DNA of 64,000 nucleotides, from assembly GCA_947476145.1 (NCBI GenBank), contig CANJPH010000007.1, positions 1-64,000 of the forward strand, written 5' to 3'. Both the position numbers and the translations under genes were made by a program. The notes under the pieces were generated by a model, which made no database searches, was not told the DNA's origin, and was given only the letters and a program-made list of their open reading frames with translations. Shown in pieces: positions 14,227 to 25,700 of this stretch. This DNA is from Bacteroidota bacterium (lineage in GTDB: Bacteria > Bacteroidota > Bacteroidia > Chitinophagales > Chitinophagaceae). How positions within the stretch are numbered: position 1 is the first letter of the stretch; the number at the start of each line of letters is the position of its first letter.

Positions 14227-16185
14227 TTTAGTAAGACGCCCGCTATCACTCGGAAATTGCTTTAAGGCACTATCAACTAGTTGTATTGAAAATGGATCCT
14301 TTGTCCCCATTAATTCAAGACGTGCATTCAAATACGAATTCCAGGCATTTGGTTCGTTTCTAAATTTAATATAGGTATTAAAGGCCTTTGTAATTTCTGT
14401 ACTATCCTTTGCTTTAACAGCCATAGGAATTAATTGGTAGTAATATACATTGGCAGTAGGCCAATTATAAAATGCTTGTTTGGCATATATGAGTGCACTG
14501 TCATTATATCCTTTTGCAGCAAAGTATTGAGCCATTACATAGTCGTTATAATGTAAATAAGGATTTGCATTCTTATCTGATTTTAATAAACGATACGCTT
14601 CATCATACTTTTTATATTTTAAATAATACCTGGCTAGAATGGCAGGCAATGGCATGGTGTTAAAGGATAAATTAGGTATGCTTGGTAAGCCTTTCACTTG
14701 GTCTATTGTCATAATGGGTACCGTACCCAAATCCGCCATCATATATTTTTGTAATCTTAAGGATTTATATACCATCGCGTTAAGGGCAATGGAGCCTACT
14801 AATAACAAAATCAATATTGCAATGCCTCCATTCGTACAATAGGTTTTGAATATGTGCTTATTTTTCTCCTCTACTTCTTTCTTTAATGCAGAAAACGGCG
14901 CCACTAAAAAAGCAGCACTTATTGCAAACATCACTTGCATCACGGTTCTTTCCACTGGGAAATTTAAGGCAGCGTCTACAAAATAGCAGGAAATGGCCAT
15001 TAAAGCAATGGTTGCTGCAAAATGGTATTTTGAATAGGCTTTGTTGCGCCAAATTTTTAAAGTAAATAAAAAAGCGAATAAGAAAACTCCTAAATACAAG
15101 ACCCCGCCTATAACCCCAAGGTCAGCGAAATTTTCAATAAAGTCATTATGCAAATGGTAGCGAACCACAAAGTCATTGGTATGCTCCTTTTCGTAAATTA
15201 AGGAAGATAATTTCCAGTTGCCGTAGCCATCCCCAATGAATAAATGTTTTCTTGTATAGTCAATGCCGGTGGCCCAAAATTCCAACCTTGCATTTCTGTT
15301 ACCACTAGAAACATCATTTGTAATATCAACAATTCTTTTTGCCACGGTACCATATCCACCACCACCTTTTTGAAGTGTTAAGGCATGTTTAATGACCATA
15401 TTAGAAACAAAGAATGAAAATAAGATGGGTAGTATAAAGTAGGCCAGGTTGAAGAAAATAGATTTTCTACCCTCCTTTTTACTTACAATAAAGGTACCTA
15501 CCGTATAAATGATAAATATCAAGAATAAACCTACAAATGTAGAACGGGTATTTAAAATAAATAAGGCGAATAGCGTTAGGCAAAGCGATATGATACCAAA
15601 AATCTTGCCGCCAATTTTACTTTGCAGTATATAATATAAAATAAACGGAACGTTTATTAAAACACTAGCTGCTCTTATATTTTTATTTCCGTAAGCAATG
15701 CTCCTAAGACTTAATACAATATTATCAAAAGGCTTTTGTCCTAGCTGCCAGAAAAATTCAATAGACAAAAAAAGTGCATCCGTAAAAGCGATAAGTGTTA
15801 TTAAAAAGGCCAACTGCTTGAACAATACAAATATGTCTTTTTTATAAAATAGTACAGATAGATTCATGAATATAAAGAACGTACTTACTAAACGCGCCAA
15901 GCAAACCAAGGTTTCCGTAGGATTCAATGCATAAAAATAAGATGCGATTGCCCAAATTAAATAAAGGCTATACACCACTACAAATTGGCTTTTGAAAATA
16001 CCTGCAATGGCTTCTTTAAACTGACTATAATTAAATAAGATATAGCCGGCAATGAGCAAATCCATTGCACTCACATATAACCACTGAAACCCCATGGGAT
16101 CGGCACCCCCCACTTCTGGTAAAAAATGTACCGCTAAATACAAGATTAAGCATACTAAATGGGCCCAATTTTTCACCTTTTGCAT
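14200..16185 (-). CDS. O-antigen ligase-family membrane protein with C-terminal TPR region
   Basis: A 661-residue protein: about ten to twelve transmembrane helices in residues 1-430, with a large periplasmic loop and the RLEFWATGIDYTRKHLFIGDGYGNW motif typical of Wzy_C/O-antigen ligase proteins, then from about residue 480 a soluble helical tail with TPR-like pairs (YYLKYKKYDEAYRLL, YFAAKGYNDSALIYAKQAF). Such proteins ligate or polymerise surface polysaccharide; TPR-tailed versions are common in Bacteroidota. It is the last gene of the malic enzyme-mlaE-RNase series, 30 bp after the RNase. The exact polymer is unknown. Confidence 0.8.
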   Translation of the reverse strand: MQKVKNWAHLVCLILYLAVHFLPEVGGADPMGFQWLYVSAMDLLIAGYILFNYSQFKEAIAGIFKSQFVVVYSLYLIWAIASYFYALNPTETLVCLARLVSTFFIFMNLSVLFYKKDIFVLFKQLAFLITLIAFTDALFLSIEFFWQLGQKPFDNIVLSLRSIAYGNKNIRAASVLINVPFILYYILQSKIGGKIFGIISLCLTLFALFILNTRSTFVGLFLIFIIYTVGTFIVSKKEGRKSIFFNLAYFILPILFSFFVSNMVIKHALTLQKGGGGYGTVAKRIVDITNDVSSGNRNARLEFWATGIDYTRKHLFIGDGYGNWKLSSLIYEKEHTNDFVVRYHLHNDFIENFADLGVIGGVLYLGVFLFAFLFTLKIWRNKAYSKYHFAATIALMAISCYFVDAALNFPVERTVMQVMFAISAAFLVAPFSALKKEVEEKNKHIFKTYCTNGGIAILILLLVGSIALNAMVYKSLRLQKYMMADLGTVPIMTIDQVKGLPSIPNLSFNTMPLPAILARYYLKYKKYDEAYRLLKSDKNANPYLHYNDYVMAQYFAAKGYNDSALIYAKQAFYNWPTANVYYYQLIPMAVKAKDSTEITKAFNTYIKFRNEPNAWNSYLNARLELMGTKDPFSIQLVDSALKQFPSDSGRLTKLRSSFSFY

Positions 16186-16215
16186 GCTGCAATTTAGTGA
16201 AAAAAGCCCTATGCT

Positions 16216-17619
16216 TTATTGCATCACAAAAGTCTCATGCATTTCAGGAACAATTACTTCTTTGAAACCTTTTTTACGCAAGCGCTCTGCAAAATGATCC
16301 TGTACTTCGGCTTCACCATGCACTATATACAATTGCTTTACAGCTTCGGGTATTTGACAAGCTAAAAACTGCATTAAATCCTCATAATCGCCATGGGCGC
16401 TCATACTTCTAATGGACCCAATTTTTGCAATTACTGGATAGGTTTCACTATAAATGCGTACTTCTTTCTGACCATTCATTAAACGCCCCCCTAAAGAATG
16501 AGGCTCACAATAACCCACTAATAAAATTGCACATTTTGGATTGGCAATATTATTTTTAATATGATGCTTCACCCTGCCCGCATCGGCCATCCCCGAGGCA
16601 GAAATAATGACTTTAGGATGTACGTCCTCATTGAGTGCTTTACTCTCTTCTACCGTTTTAATATAACGCAGTCCTTCAAAATCAAATGGATCGTCATCCA
16701 CTTCTAACACACGCTGAATGGTTTTATTAAAATATTTAGGGAAGGACTTCACTACCTCAGTAGCCTCAATACTTAAAGGACTATCTACATAAATGGGCAC
16801 ATGCGGCAATCTCTTTTCAATAGACAACTGATTTAACTCATACAATATTTCTTGGGTACGACCCACACTAAAAGCAGGGATAATTAAATTTCCTTTGTTT
16901 TCTACACAGGTCGTTTGAATCCAATGCAGTAAATCATCCGGCGTCGTATGAATTAAGTCGTGTAGCTTATCGCCATATGTACTTTCAATAATGATAAAAT
17001 CCGCAGGTGGGAAAACGGCTGGTGATCGCAAAATCATATCTCTGTATCTTCCAACGTCTCCGCTAAATGTGAGCGTCTTTGTTTCACCTCCTTCTGTAAT
17101 TTTTAAATTCACTGCTGCACTTCCAATAATATGTCCGGCATCGGTATACAAAAGTTCAACACTATTGGTAATTTTAGTAGGTACATTATATTCAATAGCA
17201 GTGAGCAAGGGTAGGGTTAATTGAACATCCTCCAAATCATATAAGGGATCAATGGGATCCAAGCCCTGCTTAGCTCTACGCTTATTTCCATATTTTGCAT
17301 CATCTCGCTGAATCATCGCAGAATCTTCTAATAAAATTTCAGTTAATGCCTTAGTAGCAGGCGTGCAATAAATATTTCCTTTAAATCCTTCCTTTACTAA
17401 TTTAGGTAACAAGCCTGAATGATCGATATGTGCATGAGATAAAATAACATAGTCCACTTTTGCTGCATCAAATCCAAAATTGGCATTTAACCCGTCTGTG
17501 TCACGACCCATTCCTTGAAATAAACCACAATCCAATAAAAAACTTTCTGCATTGTCTAACTGAACCAAGTGCTTTGAACCAGTGACCGTTCTAGCAGCTC
17601 CGTGAAAACTTATTTTCAT
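16216..17619 (-). CDS. Metallo-beta-lactamase/beta-CASP RNase (CPSF73-like)
   Basis: A 467-residue two-zinc nuclease of the CPSF/RNase J superfamily. Visible motifs in order: HGAARTVTGS at the N-terminus, DCGLFQG (30-36), the metal motif HAHIDH (62-67), FSGDVGR (next metal Asp), the beta-CASP domain, SASGMADAGRVKHHI, SAHGDYEDLMQF, and the C-terminal IVHGE. All metal ligands appear intact. It probably processes or degrades RNA in the cytoplasm. A broken copy of its C-terminus is at 163-313. It lies 58 bp downstream of mlaE and 30 bp upstream of the O-antigen ligase gene. Confidence 0.92.
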   Translation of the reverse strand: MKISFHGAARTVTGSKHLVQLDNAESFLLDCGLFQGMGRDTDGLNANFGFDAAKVDYVILSHAHIDHSGLLPKLVKEGFKGNIYCTPATKALTEILLEDSAMIQRDDAKYGNKRRAKQGLDPIDPLYDLEDVQLTLPLLTAIEYNVPTKITNSVELLYTDAGHIIGSAAVNLKITEGGETKTLTFSGDVGRYRDMILRSPAVFPPADFIIIESTYGDKLHDLIHTTPDDLLHWIQTTCVENKGNLIIPAFSVGRTQEILYELNQLSIEKRLPHVPIYVDSPLSIEATEVVKSFPKYFNKTIQRVLEVDDDPFDFEGLRYIKTVEESKALNEDVHPKVIISASGMADAGRVKHHIKNNIANPKCAILLVGYCEPHSLGGRLMNGQKEVRIYSETYPVIAKIGSIRSMSAHGDYEDLMQFLACQIPEAVKQLYIVHGEAEVQDHFAERLRKKGFKEVIVPEMHETFVMQ

Positions 17620-17677
17620 AATTAAAAATTATACGACTAAGGTACTGATTAAGGAGAAGATAAAATCAACCGTTGAT

Positions 17678-18415
17678 TTATAATGCAATGGTTGCGACTA
17701 AGTAGTCGGCAATTAAAATTAAAATGCAACTCACTACCACCGATCTGGTACTGGCTTTTCCAATTTCCAAGGCGCCTCCTTGTACATAGTAGCCAAAATA
17801 GGCAGGGACCGTACTGATAATAAAGGCGAAAATGAAAGATTTATAAAAAGCAATAGAGATATAATCTGTATTTAATCCTTTTCTAATACCGGTAATGTAA
17901 AGCTCATTGGGTATGGCTCCAGTCCAACCACCCACTAAATAACCACCCCAAATACCAATCACAGCGGAAATACCCACTAGCAAAGGAACCATTGTTAAAG
18001 CCCCCAATATTTTAGGAAGTATTAAGTAGTTTTTTGAGTTAATACCCACTATTTCTAATGCATCAATCTGCTCTGTTGTACGCATATTACCTAGTTCACT
18101 AGCAATTTTACTTCCCACTACACCGGCTAATACGATGGCTAAGAAGGTAGGTGCAAATTCTAAAATCATACCATCTCTAACAATAATTCCAATAGTTGAC
18201 AAGGGTATCATTGGGCTTACTAATTGAGCAGATGTTTGCACGGTCATTACGGCACCTAAAAAAAATGAAATAATAACAACAATGGGCAGAGATCCAATAC
18301 CAATATCATAGCATTGCTTTATGTATTCTTTCCAAAACATACGAACACTATCTGTTTTGGTGAACATGCCTTTTAACATCAAAAGGTATTTGCCAAAATG
18401 CGTGAAAAAATTCAT
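17678..18415 (-). CDS. mlaE: MlaE-family ABC transporter permease
   Basis: A 245-residue inner-membrane permease of the MlaE/YrbE family, which with MlaF moves phospholipids between the membranes to maintain outer-membrane asymmetry. Family blocks: VVIISFFLGAVMTVQTSAQL, VLAGVVGSKIASELGNMRTTEQIDALEIVGIN (the EQ-type coupling region) and FGYYVQGGALEIGKASTRSVV. It starts 20 bp after malic enzyme on the same strand. The matching ATPase, mlaF, is 11 kb away at 29077 on the other strand; no MCE-domain (MlaD) gene is in the window. Confidence 0.9.
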   Translation of the reverse strand: MNFFTHFGKYLLMLKGMFTKTDSVRMFWKEYIKQCYDIGIGSLPIVVIISFFLGAVMTVQTSAQLVSPMIPLSTIGIIVRDGMILEFAPTFLAIVLAGVVGSKIASELGNMRTTEQIDALEIVGINSKNYLILPKILGALTMVPLLVGISAVIGIWGGYLVGGWTGAIPNELYITGIRKGLNTDYISIAFYKSFIFAFIISTVPAYFGYYVQGGALEIGKASTRSVVVSCILILIADYLVATIAL

Positions 18416-18435
18416 AACGTAAAGTTAGTGATTTT

Positions 18436-20778
18436 CTAATGCTTACGCTTTTTCATACGTTTCCACCAACTGGTTCTTTGCACTTCGGCAGCGGTATCAA
18501 TACGCGTTTTTAATTGCGCATCTACTACCGAAACAGTTGCCATATTGATAATATTGCGTACGTCTGAGCCAAGCTGCAATACGTTCACTGGCTTTTTTAA
18601 GCCCAATAATATAGGTCCAATAATGTCTACCCCACCCACTTCTTTTAATAAATGATAGGATATATTACCAGCAGTTAAATTAGGGAAAATTAACACATTC
18701 ACATCCGCGTCCACTAATTCACTAAAAGGATAATTGTCTCTTAATATTTCTTTGTTAAATGCCAACATGCCTTGCATCTCTCCATCCACAATTAAGTTTG
18801 GATTTTTTTGTTTTACAATCCTTGTTGCTTCTGCCATTTTCCTAGCTTCTGGCGTATCGCTACTTCCAAAGTTTGAATAGCTTAACATTGCAACCCTAGG
18901 TACCATATTAAAATTGCGCACTTCTTTAGCTACTAATAATGTAATATCCGCAATCTCCTCGGCCGTTGGATCAATATTCACCGTGGTGTCTGCTAAAAAC
19001 AAGGGTCCTTTTTTAGTCAATAATAAATACATACCGGCAATCTTGCTTCCTCCTTCCTCTACCCCAATAGTTTGTAAAGCAGGTTTAATGCCGTCGGCAT
19101 AATTTCTGGTTAAACCGGAAAGCATAGCGTCGGCCTCACCCGTCTCCACCATCATGGCACCAAAATAATTTTGGGTACGCATTAATTTTAAACTTTCGTA
19201 TTTATTTACACCCTTACGCTGTCTTTTTTGAAATAGTAAAGAACCGAAAAATTCACGCTTCGTTTCCATTTCATCACTACGTACGTCTATAATAGGGAGA
19301 TCGGTGATATCAATATTGTTTGCTTCGGCAATATTTTTGATTCTGGCTTCATTTCCTAATAAAATCGGATAGGCAATGCCATCATCATACACGATACTAG
19401 CAGCTTTTAATATTTTAGTGTTTTCCGCATCCGAAAAAACCAATCGTTTAGGATCACGTCTTGCCTTATTGCTAAGGATACGCATTAATTGGTTATCCAA
19501 TCCTAAACGTTTGTTTAATTGTAATACATACTCATCCCAATTATTAATTTTAATTTGCGCCACACCCGATTCTATCGCGGCCTTTGCCACTGCTGGTGCA
19601 AGGGTGCTTAGTAAACGTGGGTCCAAAGGTTTTGGTATAATATAATCATTGCCAAAACTTAAATTTTGTTGGTTATATGCCATATTCACAATATCCGGCA
19701 CCGAAGTTTTTGCGAGTTCTGCTAAAGCTTTCACCGCAGCCAATTTCATGGCTTCATTAATTTGTTTAGCGCGTACATCCAATGCGCCTCTAAAAATATA
19801 AGGGAAGCCTAATACATTATTTACTTGGTTAGGATAATCGGAACGGCCAGTTGCCATGATAATGTCCTTACGAACCGCAGTCGCTGTTTCATAACCAATT
19901 TCTGGATCGGGATTCGCCAATGCAAATACAATTGGATTTTTAGGCATGGACGTAATCATTTCTGGCGTTACCACATTGCCCACACTTAATCCTAAAAACA
20001 CGTCGGCATTTTTAATGGCTTGTGCTAAATTAATATTGCTTGACTTTACTGCAAATGGTTTTCTATCTTCTCCTAAATCGGTTCTGCCTTCATGTAAAAC
20101 ACCGTCTTTATCAAACAACGTAAAATTTTCATAACGTGCTCCTAAGGCTACATACAATTTTATACAAGCCATTGCAGCAGCGCCAGCGCCATTTACAGCA
20201 AACTTTGCTTTGTCAATTTTCTTTTTTTGTAATTCTAATGCATTCAACAAAGCGGCACTACTAATAATGGCAGTACCATGCTGATCGTCGTGCATGACAG
20301 GAATATTCATTTCCTCTTTTAGCCTTTGCTCTATATAAAAACATTCAGGCGCTTTAATATCTTCCAAATTGATGCCTCCAAAAGTGGGCTCCAATGATTT
20401 TACAATTTGAACAAATTTTTCAGGATCCGTTTCATTGATTTCAATATCAAAAACGTCAATGTCTGCAAAAATTTTAAATAATACCGCCTTCCCTTCCATC
20501 ACCGGCTTGCTCGCCTCGGGCCCAATATTACCCAAACCTAAAACAGCAGTACCATTGGTAATAACCCCTACTAAGTTTCCTTTCGCAGTGTATTTATAAA
20601 TATCCGCAGGGTTGTTTTGAATTTCGGTACAAGGAATAGCCACGCCTGGACTATAGGCTAATGATAAATCCTTTTGGGTTTTAGTTTCTTTTGTGGGAAC
20701 TACTTCTATTTTACCAGGGCGACCGCTTGCGTGGTATTCAAGTGCTTGATCCTTTCGAAGACTTTGTTTATTTGGCAT
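18436..20778 (-). CDS. maeB: NADP-dependent malic enzyme with C-terminal phosphotransacetylase-like domain
   Basis: Oxidatively decarboxylates malate to pyruvate, giving NADPH. The 780-residue length is typical of the MaeB fusion: malic domain (residues ~1-170, with [37 protein letters not shown] and [12 protein letters not shown]), NAD(P)-binding domain (~170-420, [15 protein letters not shown]), and a phosphotransacetylase-like domain (~430-780, with [17 protein letters not shown]) that is usually regulatory (acetyl-CoA sensing). It leads the unit maeB-mlaE-RNase-O-antigen ligase and has a -7 box 39 bases upstream. Malate dehydrogenase is encoded at 30509. Confidence 0.95.
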   Translation of the reverse strand: MPNKQSLRKDQALEYHASGRPGKIEVVPTKETKTQKDLSLAYSPGVAIPCTEIQNNPADIYKYTAKGNLVGVITNGTAVLGLGNIGPEASKPVMEGKAVLFKIFADIDVFDIEINETDPEKFVQIVKSLEPTFGGINLEDIKAPECFYIEQRLKEEMNIPVMHDDQHGTAIISSAALLNALELQKKKIDKAKFAVNGAGAAAMACIKLYVALGARYENFTLFDKDGVLHEGRTDLGEDRKPFAVKSSNINLAQAIKNADVFLGLSVGNVVTPEMITSMPKNPIVFALANPDPEIGYETATAVRKDIIMATGRSDYPNQVNNVLGFPYIFRGALDVRAKQINEAMKLAAVKALAELAKTSVPDIVNMAYNQQNLSFGNDYIIPKPLDPRLLSTLAPAVAKAAIESGVAQIKINNWDEYVLQLNKRLGLDNQLMRILSNKARRDPKRLVFSDAENTKILKAASIVYDDGIAYPILLGNEARIKNIAEANNIDITDLPIIDVRSDEMETKREFFGSLLFQKRQRKGVNKYESLKLMRTQNYFGAMMVETGEADAMLSGLTRNYADGIKPALQTIGVEEGGSKIAGMYLLLTKKGPLFLADTTVNIDPTAEEIADITLLVAKEVRNFNMVPRVAMLSYSNFGSSDTPEARKMAEATRIVKQKNPNLIVDGEMQGMLAFNKEILRDNYPFSELVDADVNVLIFPNLTAGNISYHLLKEVGGVDIIGPILLGLKKPVNVLQLGSDVRNIINMATVSVVDAQLKTRIDTAAEVQRTSWWKRMKKRKH

Positions 20779-20816
20779 GTAATAAATTTATTACGAATGT
20801 TAGTTTTAACCTGCTA

Positions 20817-20824
20817 CAAAGCTA
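20817..20824 (-). promoter_or_regulatory. -7 box of the malic enzyme operon
   Basis: TAGCTTTG on the minus strand fits TAnnTTTG and lies 38 bases upstream of the maeB ATG, in the 116-bp gap after the amidohydrolase gene. This supports a separate promoter for maeB rather than read-through from the secA-deoC unit. Confidence 0.5.
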
Positions 20825-20894
20825 CTGAATTAATGGTAAAGGAGATATTTGTAGCCCTAACTAATTGATTATTAATTAGTAATATAATATGTGC

Positions 20895-22079
20895 TTAATC
20901 ATTGTATAAACTTACGCCCAACCATGCCATCATGCCAACACCGTGTGCAATGGCGTCTTCATCTACCTTAAAAACAGGCGTATGAACATTATGTATCGCG
21001 TCAATGGATTCATTCCTAACACCTAGGCGAAAAAAGCAACCGGGTATCACTTGAGCATAATAGCCAAAGTCTTCGGCACCCATTCTAAGTTCTGTTTCTT
21101 CTACATTGGTGGCGCCCATATACTGGTCGGCTAGTTTCCAAGCAGCTTCTGTAAGCAAGGGCTCGTTGTCTACGGTAGGATATCCAATATCCACTTTAAA
21201 ATCAATTTCGGCACCTGTAGCAATGGCTAACCCTTTTGCTTGCTGCATCATCAATTCATGTGCTTTAAAGCGCCAAACTTCATCCATGGCTCTAAAAGTG
21301 CCCATTAATTTTACTTCACTTGGAATTACATTGGTGGTGTTTCCTCCTTGTATAGAACAGATAGATAATACAGATGGATTTTGTGGATTGCGATTGCGCG
21401 ATATGATTGTTTGTAAACTTGTAATTAGTTGAGCAGCTACCAATACCGTGTCCACCGTTTGATGTGGTGTAGCAGCATGACCTCCGGGTCCTTTAATGCT
21501 TACATACAATTCATCTGCACTGGCCATGACGCGTCCTTTTCTAAAACTTAATTTTCCAAAAGACAAACCTGGATGCACGTGTAAGCCAATAATACCCTGT
21601 GGTGTAGGATTTTGCAAAGCACCGTCGCGTATCATATAACTTGCTCCACCCGGATTTTTTTCTTCTCCGGGTTGAAATAATAATTTTATCGTTCCTTCAA
21701 ATTCATCTCGCAAACTCCATAAAATTTTTGCAGCACCTAATAATACAGTAGTGTGTACATCATGTCCGCATGCATGCATTACACCCGGATTTTTAGATTT
21801 ATATTCCACCTCATTCTCTTCTAAAATAGGAAGCGCATCCATATCGGCACGTAAAGCAACAACTCGTTTAGTTGGATTTTTTCCTTCGATAATTCCCAAT
21901 ACACCCGTAGTTGCAATCACCGTAAATGGAATGCCTATTTTAGTTAATTGCGCTTGCACATATTTACAGGTTTCAAATTCCTGATAACTTAATTCAGGAT
22001 TTGCATGCAAGTGACGACGAATGGATATATTTTCTGTTTGCCCTTGGGCAGCCAATGCTTTTATTTTTTCTAGTAACAT
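20895..22079 (-). CDS. M20-family amidohydrolase (N-acyl amino acid hydrolase type)
   Basis: A 394-residue cytoplasmic zinc hydrolase of the M20D group, which removes acyl groups from N-acyl amino acids or similar. Typical blocks: IRRHLHANPELSYQEFET, the RADMDALP motif, HACGHDVHTTVLLGAA with the metal His/Asp, LLFQPGEEKNPGGA with the catalytic Glu, and RMGAEDFGYY near the C-terminus. No signal peptide. It begins 11 bp after deoC ends, so the two share a transcript. Physiological substrate not known. Confidence 0.9.
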   Translation of the reverse strand: MLLEKIKALAAQGQTENISIRRHLHANPELSYQEFETCKYVQAQLTKIGIPFTVIATTGVLGIIEGKNPTKRVVALRADMDALPILEENEVEYKSKNPGVMHACGHDVHTTVLLGAAKILWSLRDEFEGTIKLLFQPGEEKNPGGASYMIRDGALQNPTPQGIIGLHVHPGLSFGKLSFRKGRVMASADELYVSIKGPGGHAATPHQTVDTVLVAAQLITSLQTIISRNRNPQNPSVLSICSIQGGNTTNVIPSEVKLMGTFRAMDEVWRFKAHELMMQQAKGLAIATGAEIDFKVDIGYPTVDNEPLLTEAAWKLADQYMGATNVEETELRMGAEDFGYYAQVIPGCFFRLGVRNESIDAIHNVHTPVFKVDEDAIAHGVGMMAWLGVSLYND

Positions 22080-22090
22080 CTTAATTGAAG

Positions 22091-22768
22091 TTAGTAATTA
22101 CTTTTCAAATTTTCAGTATTGGCGCCCGTTACAATGGCTACCCCTGCACTGCATCCTATTCTAGTGGCACCTGCATCAATCATTTGTTTTGCTGTGGCAT
22201 AGTCTCTAATGCCTCCCGATGCTTTTATATGCACAGCTTCAGGTAAATGTTTACGAAAGAGTTGTACGGCTTCTACACTAGCACCTTTTTCGGCATAGCC
22301 GGTGGATGTTTTCAAAAAATCAATGCCTGCTATTCCATAAATATCACAACACTTTATAATTTCATCATTGGTTAATACACCCGATTCAATAATTATTTTT
22401 ACCGCTTTCCCCTTTGATCTAATAATTGGTAGGATATGATTTATCTCGTCCGCAATGGCCGCCCAGTCTCCATTTTTAATTGCCGATATATTGGCTACTA
22501 CATCTAATTCATCTGCACCATCTACCATGGCTAAAATAATTTCAGCAATCTTAGCTTCGGTTGCACTGTAACCAAAAGGAAACCCAATCACAGTGGCCAC
22601 TTTTACATCCGAACCTACTACCTGCTCCTTAGCTACTTTCACAAAATTGGGAGGAACACAAACGGCTGCAAAATCATATTGCTTTGCTTCGGCACATAAT
22701 TTTTCAATATCTGAAACCAAACAAGTTGGTTTTAAAATTGTGTGATCAATGTATTTATTAAGCGGCAT
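22091..22768 (-). CDS. deoC: Deoxyribose-phosphate aldolase
   Basis: Cleaves 2-deoxyribose 5-phosphate to acetaldehyde and glyceraldehyde 3-phosphate in nucleoside salvage. From the ATG at 22768 the protein is 225 residues, starting MPLNKYIDHTILKP, the usual family N-terminus. The frame is open further up to 22843, but that extension only re-reads the end of secA. Key residues: Asp89 (DELDVV), Schiff-base Lys153 (DFLKTSTGY) and proton-relay Lys182 (IKASGGI). The start codon lies inside the end of secA (11-bp overlap, codons GAT GCC read as ATG CC), so translation is coupled to secA. Confidence 0.93.
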   Translation of the reverse strand: MPLNKYIDHTILKPTCLVSDIEKLCAEAKQYDFAAVCVPPNFVKVAKEQVVGSDVKVATVIGFPFGYSATEAKIAEIILAMVDGADELDVVANISAIKNGDWAAIADEINHILPIIRSKGKAVKIIIESGVLTNDEIIKCCDIYGIAGIDFLKTSTGYAEKGASVEAVQLFRKHLPEAVHIKASGGIRDYATAKQMIDAGATRIGCSAGVAIVTGANTENLKSNY

Positions 22769-25700
22769 CTTTTCCATGACATGCTTTGTATTTTTTTCCA
22801 CTACCGCACGGGCAAGGATCATTGCGTCCAATTTTTGGACCAACAGTTACAGGTGCTTGCTTTTGTTCACTTGGATCATGGTATTGTTTTTCTCCAACAC
22901 CTTCCTCCGTTCTGCCAGCACTTAATTTACTAAGATCCGTTCTTTGTTGACGGCCTTCTTTCACACCTTGATCAATAGGCAAATGAACATGACATAAGAA
23001 TTGAACAAGCTTATGATTAATTTCAATATCCATTTTACGGAACAACTCAAAGGCTTCCATTTTATAAATTACCAATGGATCCTTTTGTTCGTAAGTAGCC
23101 GTTTGTACCGATTGTTTTAAGTCGTCCATGGCACGCAAATGTTCTTTCCAAGCATCATCAATTAAACTTAAAGAAATAGATTTTTCAGCCTGCATTGCCA
23201 ATGTTAGTCCACCTGTACTTACATTCTTATCTAAATTTACCAGTACATTGTAAGCCACTTTACCATCCCCCACGGGCACAATTACATTTTCAATATGACT
23301 GCCTTGCTCTAAACGAATTTTCTTAAATACAGGAATACTCTCCTGCATGATATCCGTTTTCTTATACTCATAATGTGCAATGGCTTCCTGATATACTTTT
23401 TCTACTAAATTGTTTTCAGGAGTAGATGCAAATTCCTCTGGGGTGATTTTTGAATCAAATCCACCACTTACAATTAAAGACAATTTAAAGTCCTCATAAG
23501 TTCCATTGGATTTATTGGAAAGCACTATGCTTTCAATAACTTGATAAAATGCATTGTCTATATCTAAAGCCAAGCGCTCCCCAAACAAAGCGTGATTACG
23601 TTTTTTGTAGATCACCGTTCTTTGCTTATTCATCACATCATCGTATTCCAGCAAACGCTTTCTGATACCAAAGTTATTTTCCTCTACTTTCTTTTGTGCA
23701 CGCTCAATAGATTTTGTAATCATGCTATGCTGAATGACTTCCCCTTCTTTATATCCTGCAAAGTCCATCACTTTTGCAATTCTTTCACTTCCAAACATGC
23801 GCATTAAATCATCTTCTAAGGAAACAAAGAATTGAGAAGAACCTGGGTCACCCTGACGTCCAGCTCTACCTCTTAACTGTCTGTCTACACGACGAGACTC
23901 GTGACGTTCGGTACCTAATATGGCTAAACCTCCCGCCGCTTTTACTTCGGGACTTAATTTAATATCTGTTCCTCTACCGGCCATATTCGTGGCAATGGTT
24001 ACCGCACCTGTTAAACCTGCTTCTGCAACCACCTGTGCTTCACGCGCATGTTGTTTCGCGTTCAAAACATTGTGTGGAATATTTTTTTGACGAAGCATTC
24101 TACTTAATAATTCACTCACTTCAACCGACGTGGTTCCCACTAAACATGGTCGGCCTTCCTCACGTAATTTTTCAATCGTATCTATGACCGCTCCAAATTT
24201 TTCACGCTTGGTTTTAAATACCATATCCTGTTCGTCCTTGCGCACTGCAGGTATATTGGTTGGAACCGTTACCACATCTAATTTATAAATACTCCAAAAC
24301 TCTGATGCTTCCGTTTCTGCAGTACCTGTCATACCACCTAATTTGTGGTACATTCTAAAAAAGTTTTGCAGCGTGATGGTGGCATAGGTTTGTGTAGCCG
24401 CTTCAATTTTTACATTTTCTTTGGCTTCAATCGCTTGGTGCAAACCGTCGGAATAACGACGACCTTCCATGATACGACCTGTTTGTTCGTCTACAATTTT
24501 TACCTGGCCTTCTATTACGACATACTCCACATCCTTATCAAATAAAGTATAGGCTTTTAATAACTGATTCACGGTGTGAATACGATCGGCCTTAATGCTA
24601 TAGTCAGAAATAATGACTTCTTTTTGTTGCAACTTGTCTTCCGCTTTTAATGCAGCATTGATATCAATTGCGTTTAAAGCAATACTAATGTCTGGCAATA
24701 AGAAAAAGTTAGGATCTTCTCCTGCGCCCGTAATAAGTTGCAAACCTTTTTCGGTTAGTTCAACCGAATTATTTTTCTCATCAATGTGGAAATATAAATC
24801 TTCATCCACATGATGCATTTCTCTTTGCTGATCGGCTAAATAATGGTTCTCTGATTTTTGCATCTTCACCCTCACTCCTGGCTCACTTAAAAATTTAATT
24901 AAAGCGCCATTCTTAGGTAACCCTCTAAAGGCACGATATAATGCAAGGCCGCCATCCTTAGGATCGTCGTTGCCCTCACTTAATTTCTTTTTCGCTTCAA
25001 TTAACGAAGCGCTTACTACTTTCTTTTGCGCTTCTACCAATTTTTCAATTCTTGGCTTTAGGTTAAAATATTGCTGCTCCCCGGTTTGATGTCCAATAGG
25101 ACCTGAAATAATTAAGGGGGTACGCGCATCATCAATTAATACACTATCCACCTCATCCACCATGGCAAAGTGATGTTTGCGTTGCACCATTTCCTCTGGT
25201 GTATGCACCATATTATCTCTTAAATAATCAAATCCAAATTCGTTATTGGTTCCGTAAGTAATGTTTGCTTTGTATGCATTGCGACGTTCTTCGGTATTAG
25301 GTTGATGCTTGTCAATACAGTCCACCGTTAATCCTAACCATTCAAACAAAGTACCATTCCACTCGCTATCTCTTTTTGCTAAATAATCGTTCACCGTTAC
25401 AATATGCACACCTTCGTCAGCCAATGCATTCAAATAAGCTGGCAAGGTGGAAACCAAGGTTTTACCTTCCCCCGTACTCATTTCGGCAATCTTACCCTGA
25501 TGAAGTACAATACCTCCAATTAACTGCACATCATAATGCACCATATTCCAAGTAACTGGAGTACCCGCTGCATTCCATGTAGTTTGAAATACCGATTTGT
25601 CCCCTTTTATTTCTACATATTCTTTTGACACAGACAATTCACGGTCCAAATCCGTAGCAGTAGCAACCAACTCTTCTTCATTTGTAAATCGACGTGCTGC

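Noticed and set aside
22769..22843. Longer N-terminus for DeoC
   Set aside because: It only re-reads the SEC-C end of secA in another frame; aldolases start at the later Met.
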